Positions 1 through 11,640 of a stretch of DNA of 64,000 nucleotides are shown here, piece after piece. Position 1 is the first letter of the stretch, and every line of letters starts with the position of its first letter. A model generated the notes under the pieces. It had not been told where the DNA came from. It saw nothing but the letters and a program-made list of their open reading frames with translations, and made no database searches. Source of the stretch: Escallonia rubra (lineage: Eukaryota; Streptophyta; Magnoliopsida; Escalloniales; Escalloniaceae); contig JAVXUO010002263.1 of assembly GCA_033065855.1 (NCBI GenBank), positions 184,756 to 248,755 on the forward strand, written 5' to 3'. Position numbers and translations under genes: made by a program.

Positions 1-236
1 TCAGTATTTCCTTACACTTGTTGGGACAATTGGGTCTGGATCACAAAGTATTGAGCTATCCTGTTTCCTTGTGGAGGTTTGAAAGGAATGGCACTCAGTC
101 AGACACGGGGGCTTTGTTTCTTGAACGCAGTAACAAGCTACCTTTTGCATGGTGCCTAAAACCTGCTACTTCACACGATTGGAGGAAGTTGTTCATCTCC
201 CCTTCTTCCTTCAAATTACAAGTAGCCAAATTTTGA
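1..236 (+). CDS. 3'-terminal exon of an unidentified gene (partial)
   Basis: An open frame runs from the window edge to a TGA at 234-236. It has the look of real C-terminal coding sequence, with mixed composition and segments such as YPVSLWRFERNG, LPFAWCLK and SHDWRKLFISPSSFKL. Bases 1-4 (tcag) could be a splice acceptor, which would put the exon start at base 5. I do not recognise the family and see no signal or membrane segment in the roughly 75 visible residues. The stretch after the stop is AT-rich and would be 3' UTR. It could instead be a chance ORF, but its codon composition differs from the AT-rich flank. Confidence 0.4.
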   Translation, partial: SISLHLLGQLGLDHKVLSYPVSLWRFERNGTQSDTGALFLERSNKLPFAWCLKPATSHDWRKLFISPSSFKLQVAKF

Positions 237-2440
237 ACCTCCCAAGTTATCTGTTAAGAATTCGTCTTTATACATGATATATCTGTCCTGGCATCAGATT
301 TAAATAAGTAAATGCGGTGATGAGAAAGCTAACATGTAAGAAGAACCCAACTTTGTGTTGGGTCTTCGATGCAATACCTTTGTTACGCTTGGCTTCTGAG
401 CTTCTGCAATATCAACTTACTTCTTGAATCTTTGATGGGGGGTTGCTGGTTTGAAAGAGATCCAGGATTGCCTAATGGTGGTGGTGATCGGAGCTCAATA
501 GTATCTTGTTATTTATAGATTGAGCTATAAGATAATTGTTTTCCCTTTTGGATGGGATGAAATTAGATTGTTATGCATTTGGTAAAGATATGAATGTGAT
601 TGAGTTTAACCAAAAAAAAGGAATGTGATTGAGTGAGCTTTACAGTTCAAATCATAATTCATGAAAGGAGAGTGTATGGATTAATTTTCTTTATAATAAG
701 GTTTGACCAGCTAGTGTATTAAAATTTCTCATTTCCTTATAAAGACTTTTAACATATTTAATTGAAGTAAATACTGTGATCACTTTGTCACATTACAGCT
801 GATCAGCTTTACATATATGAGCATTTACAATTTCCTTCCCCACCAATTTTTAATATATGAAATATTTCTCCTCTTAATCAAAAAAGAAATGGTTTGTTGG
901 ACGGTTCATCCATGACCATGTTTTTGAAAATTGATGTTACCTATTTAGAATCTTAGTTGGCAAAAAAGGAAGTGAAATTAAAGTTAGTATTGTCTAAAAT
1001 TTTTGTACTAAAGTTAAAGGGATTAAATTGATAATTTACTATTTTGTTCTTCTTTTTGATAATTTTTGTACTAAATTACATTTTGCAACCGCCCTATAGT
1101 ACATGGTGCCCCTTTTTATGTCTTCCTTTTTTTAATTCTACTCCTTTCTCTTAAAGACTTACCTTTAACTTTAGAATTTAGGTGTGGGCTAGTAAAAGAA
1201 CTTGTGGACTTTTTAATTCCAGCTCTAATAGAATCAATTGCTTATCTAATAATTCATAGCCCAATTGGGTTACCTATTTAATAATAATAATTACATTAAA
1301 TATTTGGTATTGAGAACTCCGGAAATTAAAATGTAATTAAGTCAATGACTTTATCAAATTACAGCTTTAACCTTAGTAATTAATGAATACATAGATATTC
1401 GTAATTACCATAGGGCATTGAACTACTGTACTCTCTTAGTAATTATATCACAGTCCATATGTTTTATGATAATAGTATTTCATTAAATTGATTTAACAAA
1501 TAAATCAACATTTTAGTAACCGGCATAAATACATTATTAAAAGACGTGGCACGATTTAACTTTATTGTATCATCATATGAGAATATCCATATGTGTGGAT
1601 GTCATATAAGAGTAAATGCTCTCATTATACATTCAACGGTATTCCAACATACCGAGGTATTGATTCACGATGTATCTCACTTGTAGGTATATCAAAACTT
1701 CCGTTTAATGGTTATGAGGATACGATACACTATATATGATTAAGGACATTGCATAATAATAGTTGTAGAGATTATTTATAAAGTTACAGTAAATTGAAAA
1801 TAAATAATCTCAAGTGGTCCATGTTCAATACAGACACTGTACTAGCATGCAAAATTACCTAGATAAACTATATCATCTTTGCATACTGCAATGTACTAGA
1901 TGATTATCCAGATCCATCTAACATTGTGAAAAATCATTTAATTTAATTTTATCATGACCATTGTCTATGATGTATGCACCGGAAAGAAAGTACCCTGATC
2001 TATTCTATACACTATTATCAAATCAATAATAATAATGGACATAAACACATTTTATTATAAAATACAAAACTATCAATAATAAAAAGGTAAATAAATGCTC
2101 AAATAATGAATGAAAACTATATTTATATTGAATAGATAAATGTGTCAATACATGGGATTGGTGTTAAGGCTAAATCCCAACGGCCTGGTCATGGTGAAAC
2201 CTATCTGGATAAAAAAATACTCATATTTTATCGGGTAGCTTTTTCCTGGACAAGAGCGGGTAGTGTATACCCTGGGGTAAATGGTTAGAATTAGCTTGCA
2301 GACAATTGAGCCAGTCTTCTACTGTTTGTTAGTTTGTAGTTCGGTTTTATTTCATTCGGGGATTTTCCCCTAATCTGACAAAAGAAACTTTCTCGTCTGC
2401 ACGTGGTACTTAATTACCAAAATAAAGGTAGCCTGAAATC
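237..2440. other. AT-rich intergenic stretch, no gene recognised
   Basis: There is no ORF over 60 codons and no recognisable protein. Bases 866-886 (atatttctcctcttaatcaaa) closely match the tail of the LINE that ends at 16111, so a short LINE 3' remnant is possible here. The stretch from about 1180 to 2300 is uniformly AT-rich and looks like old LTR or other decayed repeat DNA, but no boundaries are visible. Confidence 0.5.
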
Positions 2441-3282
2441 AAATACTCCACATAATTAAATGTAAACCTCTTGACGGACAATGGCTCCATAGGAATGAAA
2501 TCCGCCTTCAGAATACAACATCCAAGCTTATTCCTTTTATTACAAAGCCAAAAGAATGGCACAATCCATCTGGGAAACCCTTTTTTTTATTCCTCCACAG
2601 CGTAAGAGAAAACAAGGTTTCTGTCGATGTTGCCAGTACATGAAAAAAGTGCCACAACTTACCATGCAAACTCCTTCATGCCAGTGTCATCCTACAGGGA
2701 AAATATATGCAATATATGTGGGATCCTCATTCCACCAAATCACACAAGAATTAGGCACAAGTTAAGGATCTTAAAGGCATCTTTCTCTCGCGAATCAAGA
2801 GACTTGCACACTGCCCAAGCACAGCCACATCACAAGTACAAATGGGCACATCAACAACAAAATTCTGCGGCTAATTGCCTATACTAGTTCAAAGCATCTG
2901 CTTCCTTAGATGGCAAGACGGGAAGAAGATATTAGCGTAATTGCTGCACTAGTATCGTGTGATATATCTATTAGGATAGCATTGATTTTCGCTGCGGGGT
3001 AATACTAAGAAGCAGGAGGCTACTGGCTGAAACAGTCTTTCTAGCCACTTTTGCATGCAGAGTTAAGGCGTATCTATGGCTTGGACGACTGCGGGATACT
3101 TACGTTTCGATCTATCTTTGTAAATATGGACAATAATTAAGCTTCTTATTTGTTAATGTGTGATATATGTCATAAACAATCCAAGTAGCTTTTGTTACAT
3201 ATAAACCCGTCATGTTAACCAAAAAAGAAAAAATTATCAAAATCACATTAATGATCTATTAAAAATTTTGTCAAATCAGAGA

Positions 3283-3294
3283 GCTCTGATACCA
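3283..3294 (-). other. Retrotransposon primer-binding-site-like motif (tRNA-iMet type)
   Basis: On the minus strand the sequence reads TGGTATCAGAGC. This is the standard plant primer-binding site for the initiator methionine tRNA, and it is preceded immediately by a TCA that could end an LTR. A minus-strand LTR would therefore lie above about 3295. No second LTR or coding domain was recognised, so this is a remnant at best. Confidence 0.4.
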
Positions 3295-6200
3295 TGATAA
3301 ATTATCGGTTACCGTAAAAGCTTAAGCTAGAGAATGGGCCAAAAAATTTATATTATGTCTCAACAGGATCATCTCCTCCAGCAGCAACGGATCCATGTCT
3401 CCACCTTCAATGAATATATCCCAAAAACCCTGATTCCATATATCATTTTAATTTTCAAGCCACTCAAGATTCTCAAATCTGACTCGCTCAAGATGCCTAT
3501 GCATTGTCCTCATTCTTTTCTCTATATCCATCAACCAAGGGGTGCTATTGATTGATGAAGATTGCAAATAGTTTGGAAAGAAAGAAAGATTGCAAATATT
3601 TGTTGGAATAAAGTAATTTGTCGGTCTTATCCAGCAACATTTGTCACTAAAAGTCTCTTAAGCAACCAACATTCAAACCTCAAGGGATCAGCAAATCTTT
3701 CCAAGTTTCTGAAAGAGCAAGCAGGGAAAACTCACCCTCCCACCAAGAGACCCCCCACAGGAGTAAGCTCATAGGCTCTGAGACCTACCCGTACTAAGAT
3801 TCTGAAGAAATAAGTAAAGTTTGACTCTACGAGCAATCTGTTCCACTGCCCCAGCCCTGGGCGAGGCCCCTTATAAGCTGAAAAGAACACCATACACAAT
3901 TAGAGTACAACTTAAGGACCTCCGATGACAATGCAAGGGCATTGTCCTTAAAACTGGAGGCTGGGGGGAGGGGCCTTTAAGCATCTCAAATTAGGGTACA
4001 AGCTTTTGATGTAGCGACGTAATTGGTAAAGCCAACCAACTGATGAGTTAAAAGCAAATATAACAAGATGGGTTACAGTGCCCTTAATCGTGCAGTCTGA
4101 ATTTCCATAACCTGCTGAAAACTCTTGAAACATTCTGGAATGTCATAACTGAACCAACCTTAAAATTGAGAGTGAAATTGAGCAAGTCCATCAAGGCTGG
4201 GGAGGAAGAACAGAGAATCCTCCCAGTTCAAAAGGCTGAAAGTTTAGTGCAACAAATTCATAATAAGTAAAGAGAAGGGTGGCACAGTAAGTTAATAGAA
4301 GTGCCATGTAGCTAAGATCATCCAAGTGTCTCGGATATTAGCCACTAAAGTTTCTCTGTTAACTAGTACTGTACTGTATTTAGCAGCCATCTAAGCAAGC
4401 TACTCAAAGGTGGAGATGTAGACGCCTTATAAAATCTAGAATAGCACCAAAGCCTCCATCTTTTCCTCTTCTCGCCCAGTCCATTATCAGAAAAACAAGA
4501 TGGGTGCAACATTTGGTGCATAGCTACCTAATTAAAATATGAATTGAGATAACAATAACAGACCAGATAACTTATATTTGCAACAATATCTTTCTAACAA
4601 ACAAGCAGAAAATCATGGCGGGATTTGACAAATATAAACTTACTGTAAGAAATGACAAACTCAAGGTGCACGGGACAAGTTTTTGGTGGTAATCCTTGTG
4701 CAAGTATAATCTCTAATGCTATGGATTTGAATAACCGCAATCATGATGGCATTGACATCCATCCAGAATACAGCCCTCAAACCACTTATTCGTATTGGCG
4801 GAATTGAAACTTTTGCAGATAAATCTAGCTTGTAAGCCTTAAAGAGAATCTAAATCCACTCAAACAAACGCAGCATAAACTTTAACTGGGAGATATCCAC
4901 AGCCATTTAGTTCTCTTTGAATGTAAAAGGTCCAACTAGGTTCCATACAAAAATAAGCACCCCTCTAGTGCCATTTGTATCCTATTAGAAGGGAGGACAC
5001 AATGCAGGAAATACAGAACATCACAACACTACATTTTTTTCTCCAAACTTAACTTCAGCATCCGAAGTAACAGAAAGGGCATAGTTTCATCTATCCTATA
5101 ACTTCGTTAGTTTCCACATGGGTATCAAGGTCAGAAGTTAGGACAGGACTCATTAAAGTAAATCCTGCTTCATAGTATTCTAATTTACAAAGTAGCTTAC
5201 GACAACCAAATCGGGTAGTTCAAAGGCTTTAAAACTAGCATAATAGTACAAGAACAAAATGCACAGGGACACAAGGAAAAGGAGGTTCCAAGCACAATGA
5301 CTTCCTTACTGGAGACCTCAAAACACCAATCCGAAAAGGAAATTTAAGATGGAATAACAGGTAACTCATGTCAACCATCCCATAAATTTTATGCTTCAGG
5401 TGCCTTCACAAAGATTGCACTTTATGTACGATGATAAAACAAACAATTCTTCACAACAACCTAAAAATCAGTTAAAGAAGAGAGGAATATTACATTTGGT
5501 TGACTGAACTCAACCACAAATAGAAGTCGCGAGCAAAGGTGAGGAAGGCACGACAGATTTATAGATGCTGTGATTACTATCTTATTAGTCTTGCTTGGTC
5601 AAGAAGGATTCCACTACAGGATTCTCATAGGATGCCTTTAATGCAGGACATGTGACAGCATTGCATAGGTTCTACTACTCAAGTGTCAATGAGATGCATG
5701 TCAAAGTCCTATAGGTGCATAAAGGAGCCTTTACACCCAAAACCCTAATGTGTACCTGCGTCCTCCACAGGTAATCCCAGACAATGGTCGTCCCCTCATC
5801 AAGTTCTTGATTTTTCTGCTTCCTCCAAACAAAGAGAAGCTTCAAACCAGCCAAATCACCATAATAATGGTCATTTTCCTACAACTTTTTGACCATCATG
5901 CATTGCAACAAGAAATTCAAATTTCGGCTTTCATATTCCACAACCACCAAAAGCGTCAAGTAAAAGATCAGAAGTTACAGAGTTGCACCTTTCACAAATC
6001 AATCAAATAAAACATGGATAACTCTGTCTGCAATTTCGGCGGTGTGATATTGGACTCTAAATTTGTGCATACAGAATCTGGTAGGCCCCGTGACATAATA
6101 TGTCAAAGACTGCCAAAAGTAAGTTACTGATATGAGAATGGTACAACCTCTGTAGATCACCAAGTTGATCCTTCAATTCAAGGGCTCAAATCGCTTGTTC

Positions 6201-7004
6201 TCAAATGAGTAAACTTGATTGTCCTAGCGCATAAGCTTGAGGGAAAAAATCGTTCTCATGATGCTTCTCCATCATCCAGTGAATATCGATATTTCTCTTG
6301 CTTCTAGGTATCAAAGAAAGCCAAGAAGCTGATTAGGCCACCTTGCGATGTAACTGTAAAATAGTCTAGGATTTCCTACCAAGGAGGACGGGTTTCTTTT
6401 ATAGGTGAAAACTAGGGTTGCTTGTAGGAATTGTTGACACGTCTCATGTAGCAGGGTCCCTGTCTTTTAGTGTACCAATGTGTTACCCATACATGTCTTG
6501 TATGATGGACCCGTAACCATTGCTCCATACAAGAACTTTACATAAATTTTTGTAATTGGGCCAATTTATGAAGCAAATTCATGAAATAAGTCGCACGTTT
6601 TAATCTTCCACTGATTAGTCAAAGGATGATATACTTGGCCGAGATTAATTTAACAGTGACCAAAGCTTGTCCCAAACTGTAATGCCTCCATAACGATCCT
6701 CCATTTGTTTTGACCCTTCTCCAGAATCCAGGATCCCATTCAAATTCATAGTAGCTCACTAGCTGATTTTAGAATCATTCAAATAATATTGAACGTTCCA
6801 AAAAACATGTCCAATAGACTACTAGTTAACTTAACCATGCAACAGAAAATACACTCAGTAATAATGATTCTGTACCAATTTCATAGCTTCTTTATAGTCA
6901 AATGGGGGGGGGGGGGATGCAGGCATAAAAAAGAAGGCCACTATAGGATGGGCATACGGGCTCCTCTCAGAACCGAATAAAAGGTGACTCCCACCCAGGT
7001 AACC

Positions 7005-7195
7005 ATCACACATTATCCTCCACTCGCGAAGGAAAACCACCTCACCAATAGAAGTCAAAACAGTCATGCAATCAGACACACTAAAATTCCACCTTGGTAA
7101 ACACCACATTATCCTCCACTTACAAAGGCAAAACTACCTCACTTAGAGAAGTCAAAACAGATGCCTACAACAGCCATGCAATCAGACACACCGAA
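7005..7195. repeat. Imperfect tandem duplication, period about 97 bp
   Basis: The motif cacattatcctccact occurs at 7008 and again at 7105. The sequence after each copy (caaaactacctcac, agaagtcaaaacag, catgcaatcagacacac) repeats in the same order. The second copy carries a short insertion. It is diverged, so it is not an assembly artefact of identical copies. Confidence 0.7.
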
Positions 7196-9296
7196 ACCCC
7201 ATCAAACACTGAATAAACCACTTCAGGTCTGCCTTCAGAAAAAGCTGTCTGCCCCAAAGTAACTCCAAAACCATTCTGCAAAATCCCGAACTCTCTAATC
7301 CCTGAAAGCCACCTTCTGCTATGTGCAAACGGCATTGCCCAATTCATCCAAATGGCCATATGATTCAGACTCCTTACCTCTCCACCGATAGAACCTCTGT
7401 CATCCCCTCCCTCCTTCAATTCTGTCTTAAAAAGCAGGTCAAAATTTATTTAGCCACTTCCTTGCTCATAAAAGCAGGCATAAAATGACTACTTTGTAAT
7501 CATCAAACTTCCTACTTGGAAAAATAGCGCTTCTTCTCGAAAACTTGCTAGCTGCTTTAGATTGATACTTGGTCCCGAAAATATGACTCTGAAAGCAAAC
7601 CTACCTACACCCAATAAGATCTGCTAGGAGTGTCGAGTGCTCCACCTTGCCAACTGCCATGATCTGACAGCTCATATATGTCCTCAAACCAGACAGAGAT
7701 TTGAATAATAAGGAAATATCCTCAAGCATCTCATATGTGCCTCGCCAGTCTGGCAAATATAATATTTTTTTACATCTACAACAAATGAGATTCCAGCCCA
7801 ATCTTCCCCACAAGAAAGCCCTCCTTTAGTTTTCTTTGAATACAACAACAAAGACATTTAAGTAGACATCATGCTGCTGTGCTATCATCTTTCTTATGGC
7901 TTCCATCACCAAAGCAAGAGGAGATAATAAATCACAATGCCAAATACCTCTCAAAGTAGAGAAATTTGCACTTCAGACAAAGCATAAGCAGTGGAATCAT
8001 AGACATCAAGAAATTCCACAACTTACCAAAGCCCATATGTCTCAGAATAGACATCAAGAAGTCTAGACCTTAAAATAACTCATAGACAGTCAATAGGGAT
8101 GAAAAACCATATCAATGTTCTGTCTTCCTCCTACAAGGCATTAAACTTCTCAGAAAATTACTTTCTATCATGTTTCCCCAATAAGACAAAGGGCCCCTAT
8201 CAATTTTTACACACTCCTCATCAAGCGAATAGATCTAAAGTCCCACGTGTTATAAATATAAAAGCAATGAAAGAAAAAAAGACTATTCTTTCCAGCCTTT
8301 CTGAGTGATAAGCACTGAAGTCATATATCAAAACATGCCACAAACAATTAGCTACCTTAAGGAAAGATCATTCAACAAAATCCATCGTATACTAGTCCGT
8401 AGGATCTCAAGGCAGTTGGTTGCATGAGTAAGCTTCTGGACAAAAGTATATTAGCACGAGCAGAGTACAAGAAACCTGGTCTTACTTGATAAATCTATCA
8501 TATCACCACAAGACAGCAATAACTGCCTGACTAAGAACCTCAAGATGTCAATTTGGTCAAGGGACATCGACAGAAACTCATTCAGATCATAACCAATTAC
8601 AGAAACAAGAAAATCATATAAATTTGTGATCTTCACTTAACATTTTCGAATATTTAAAGCGAACCATCCAACCAATTTATGCTTCAAGAGTTGCGATAAA
8701 CTTATAGGCCAATCCCCATGAAACTGAAGTCCATTCATTTATTATGATCCTAGTGTACATCAAATAAACCAGACCCAGTAACACCAGTGATATAGAAGAG
8801 AGAGAGGTAAGATTCCAAATCCTCAGTAAATACAAATGCAAGAAAACCGTTCCATCTCATGCCTTTTCTAATACCATAGCTGAAAGAGACCATACTACCA
8901 CGTGAATCTTAGCCAAATGATTGCAGAATAAGCTCTGAGCATCAGAATATATTCGCAAGTCACAATGTACTGGACAAACAGCTCAAAAAGATAGCAATAA
9001 CCAATTTGGTGACTCAAACAGGGGCTTTGCTGTAGCTTCCCAATACTCTCAACTCAAGAACTCATGTCAACCATCCAAAGAATTCAAACCTTAGGAGCAC
9101 TTATTCAAACCACGTAACCTGATATCTACGAAATTAAACTATGCACATTTTCGTTTTCTTAGTGTGCATGAATAAAACGAAAGGGCTAAAAACCCCATCT
9201 CCAATTACTCTAAAGAACACCAAAATTTGCAGTCTAAAAATAAAATCAGAAAATAGACACTTCAATGGAGCAAAAGCTACATTTGACTTTAGTTAC

Positions 9297-9683
9297 TCAG
9301 AAACAACAGTCGCAATCAAAAGGACACAGGCGGGTACCTCCAGCATCCTCTTTCCCAATACCCAACTCCTCTTCAGTGTATACCACGAGACCGTCTCCCA
9401 TTTTCTTTCGCGGCCGAGGCGGCGGCGCGTGGTCCACAACCGCCTTCTGTTTGCGATGCCCTTCATCCCCATCCTTCTTCTTTGTTTTCTTCATTTCCTT
9501 GGGCTTTGGACCCAATTTGTTTCCTTCCGCCTGTTGGGAATTCTTCTTCTTCTTGCTGGCAAAGATTTCATCAATCTCATTACTACTGGGTCTTTTGGGT
9601 GTGGCAGAAGGTTTCTCTTCCTGTTCTGTAACAAGGTTTGTGGGAGTTGATTTGGGTGCTTTCGATGAGTTCTTCTTGGGCAT
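9297..9683 (-). CDS. DUF1764 family conserved eukaryotic protein
   Basis: This is an intact single-exon ORF of 128 codons on the minus strand. It starts MPKKNSSKAPKS and ends with the family signature DGLVVYTEEELGIG ... GGTRLCPFDCDCCF, where the Cys-rich CPFDCDCCF is the conserved C-terminus of DUF1764 proteins. The middle (about residues 25-95) is very Lys/Ser/Pro-rich and probably disordered, suggesting a small basic nuclear or nucleolar protein. The molecular function of the family is not established. The length fits the family. The ATG at 9683 is the first in frame and precedes the conserved N-terminus, so the start is well supported. The next element on the promoter side is a LINE tail about 390 bp away. 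Confidence 0.9.
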   Translation of the reverse strand: MPKKNSSKAPKSTPTNLVTEQEEKPSATPKRPSSNEIDEIFASKKKKNSQQAEGNKLGPKPKEMKKTKKKDGDEGHRKQKAVVDHAPPPRPRKKMGDGLVVYTEEELGIGKEDAGGTRLCPFDCDCCF

Positions 9684-10071
9684 TTTGTTTAAACTAAATC
9701 AGCTCAGGCGGCTGCGGCTGCGGCTGCGGCTGCTGCTGCAAGAGGGATTCGAAGAGAAGTAATTGTGAGTGAAAGGGGGATAATTGTAGTTTGTAGTTAT
9801 TTAAGATCAGGGAGGCGTAAACGTAACAAGACTGGGTACTATTTTTTTGAGGCTTTAATCAGAAAATATGACCCGCTCCTGACTTATTTTCTCGCAAAGA
9901 CTGGGCCTGACTGGGCCTATTTGCCGCAGCTTAAAGTAGAAGAAGATTATTTTGAAGTAGATCATGCAAAGTGCATATTTCAGAAAAAATTTAAGCCGAA
10001 AGCTGTTATTTGATATAGATTGACCAATATGTCCGGAGAAGCTATAGATCAATTACATTATTATTACAAGA
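9684..10071 (-). promoter_or_regulatory. 5' UTR and promoter interval of the DUF1764 gene
   Basis: This is the only sequence between the ATG at 9683 and the poly(A) tail of the neighbouring LINE. It contains a hexanucleotide repeat (plus-strand GGCTGC units at about 9709-9740) that would lie in the 5' UTR. No clear TATA box was found. Confidence 0.4.
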
Positions 10072-11640
10072 TTTTTTTTTTTTTTTGTGGTAAACGGGTT
10101 ATATTATAAAATATCAAGAGATCAACCCACATTTTGTTCCTCTCTTCTTCCAACACGAAACAAAAGATTGGATGAAGGGGGAACAAAGTCAAAAAAATTA
10201 CATAGAAAAACATCCGCAGCTAGTTTGTGAGCTTTAGAGTTGGCACTTCTGTGAATATGGCAAAAGTCCCAGTACGCAATCTTCTTGATCAAAATTTTTG
10301 CTTCATCCAAAATCGGTTTGGTTTTCCAGTTTTCTTCCTTGTTTGGGTCTTTGAAAGAGTTGATGATGACTTGAGCATCGCCTTCAAACATAACATAAGG
10401 CTTTCGAAATTGGATCGCAGTTCGGATTGCTAAGAGGGCGGCAGAGGCCTCAGCTACTTCAGAATCTCCAGTGGAGATTAATTCTGTGTAGCCAAAATCA
10501 CATTTTCCTTCTGTATCCCGGCAAATGACAGCGGCACAAGAAAGAGACCCACGAGTTGCCGCATCAAAATTAAATTTGGACCAACCAAAAAGGGGTGGTG
10601 TCCAAATTGTAAAGGCTTTCTTCAGAAACTTGGGTTTGCTTAGCGCCTCCGGATAGCACAGAGCTGCCGAGTTGATTTTCCTTGCTATAAAGACTGGGTC
10701 AAACATCTTGTGCTCATGGATTAGTTTGTTCCTGGCAAACCAAACTAGATCCATGATGGTGGTAGCAAGGAGTTTGTATTTGAGCTGGTCATCCTTGAGA
10801 GGTAGAGGGGGTTTTAGAATATAATTCATCCACCAAATATGATCATCATCAGAAGTTGAAGGAGGACGACAGCCAAAGTTCGACATAATCCATATGAGTC
10901 TTGTATTGCTGCACTTGGTGAATAAATGAGTCGAGTTTTCAGGCAATGATTCGCAGAGAGGGCAGATGGTATCAATCCTTGGGATAAACTTGGCCAACAT
11001 TTGTTTGAGAGGGAGAATATTCCACACTATTCTCCATATAAGAATCTTGTGCCGTTCAAGGATTTTGGCTCCCCACAGATTTTTTCCAAAAGTTTTGAGG
11101 TAGTTGATGTTACTGGGAAATATGTGCTCATTTGCTACCAAGTATGCCGGTTTGGTAGTAAATTACCTGACTTGTTGGGGTCCAAGCTATAATGTCTTGG
11201 TTTTGGGGATGGTGAAATCTTGATTCTTTTGATAGCTTCAGCTGTATGGGGGTCAAAAAGGCTATCAATCAGAGGTATGTTCCAAAGACGGGAGGCAGGA
11301 AGAAATAGATCAATCACTAGATTGTTCTCGGATGTTCTGTGGATAGAACTTGCTGGAGAGAAACCATCTGAGTTAGGGATCTAATGGTCCTTCCAAATGT
11401 TGATGGAACGACCATTTCCAATAATGTGACCAATACCTTTGTTGAGAATGTGTTGGCTCTTACATATTCCTTTCCAAAGCCACGAGGAAGTCTTTTTTGG
11501 AGTGTGATTGAGAAATTGGCAGCCTCAAAGATATTTGGACATCACTAATTTGACCTAGGGGGGCTGGGATTTGTCATAATAGTCCATCCCAGTTTGGCGA
11601 TTAGAGCAAGGTTGAGATCGTGCATCCCCCAAAGATTTTG
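10072..11640 (-). mobile_element. 5'-truncated L1-type LINE fragment
   Basis: A T run at 10072-10086 on the plus strand is the poly(A) tail of a minus-strand LINE. Upstream of it on that strand lie an RNase H domain, a zf-RVT motif and the region downstream of the reverse transcriptase. The fragment stops near 11640, where a second LINE begins on the other strand. Frame breaks at about 11140 and 11330-11600 show decay, although the RNase H portion remains open for 339 codons. No convincing target duplication was found. Confidence 0.85.
10122..11141 (-). pseudogene. LINE ORF2 C-terminal part: zf-RVT and RNase H domains
   Basis: The 339-codon open frame shows a zf-RVT motif (CPLCESLPENSTHLFTKC, about residues 60-78). 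An RVT_3-type RNase H domain follows at about residues 185-330. It has FNFDAATRG, the AEASAALLAIRTA helix, the FEGDAQ segment and HIHRSANSKAHKLA, so the usual acidic residues appear to be kept. The reverse transcriptase core is missing upstream, so the product cannot retrotranspose by itself. The apparent ATG is internal to the ancestral ORF2 and is not a natural start. Confidence 0.85.

Larger units (their letters stand above)
2441..9296. other. Gene-poor stretch of about 6.9 kb downstream of the DUF1764 gene
   Basis: Only short ORFs without family resemblance occur on either strand. Visible structure is limited to an initiator-tRNA primer-binding-site-like motif on the minus strand (3283-3294), a G run at 6904-6916 and a tandem duplication at 7005-7195. 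I found no set of splice-compatible exons. Decayed retroelement DNA or unrecognised untranslated sequence are both possible. Confidence 0.45.

Noticed and set aside
3920-3975. Palindromic acaatgcaagggcattgt with a purine tract, resembling a Gypsy LTR start
   Set aside because: The inverted 18-mer and ggggggagggg are suggestive, but no second LTR or gag/pol sequence was found.
6904-6916. Long G runs here and at 24871-24887
   Set aside because: Simple homopolymers, probably slippage-prone. Quadruplex potential is possible but no function is supported.
9141-9762. Plus-strand ORFs of 165-169 codons
   Set aside because: They are antisense shadows of the DUF1764 gene; the Leu/Phe-rich translation comes from its Lys-rich codons.
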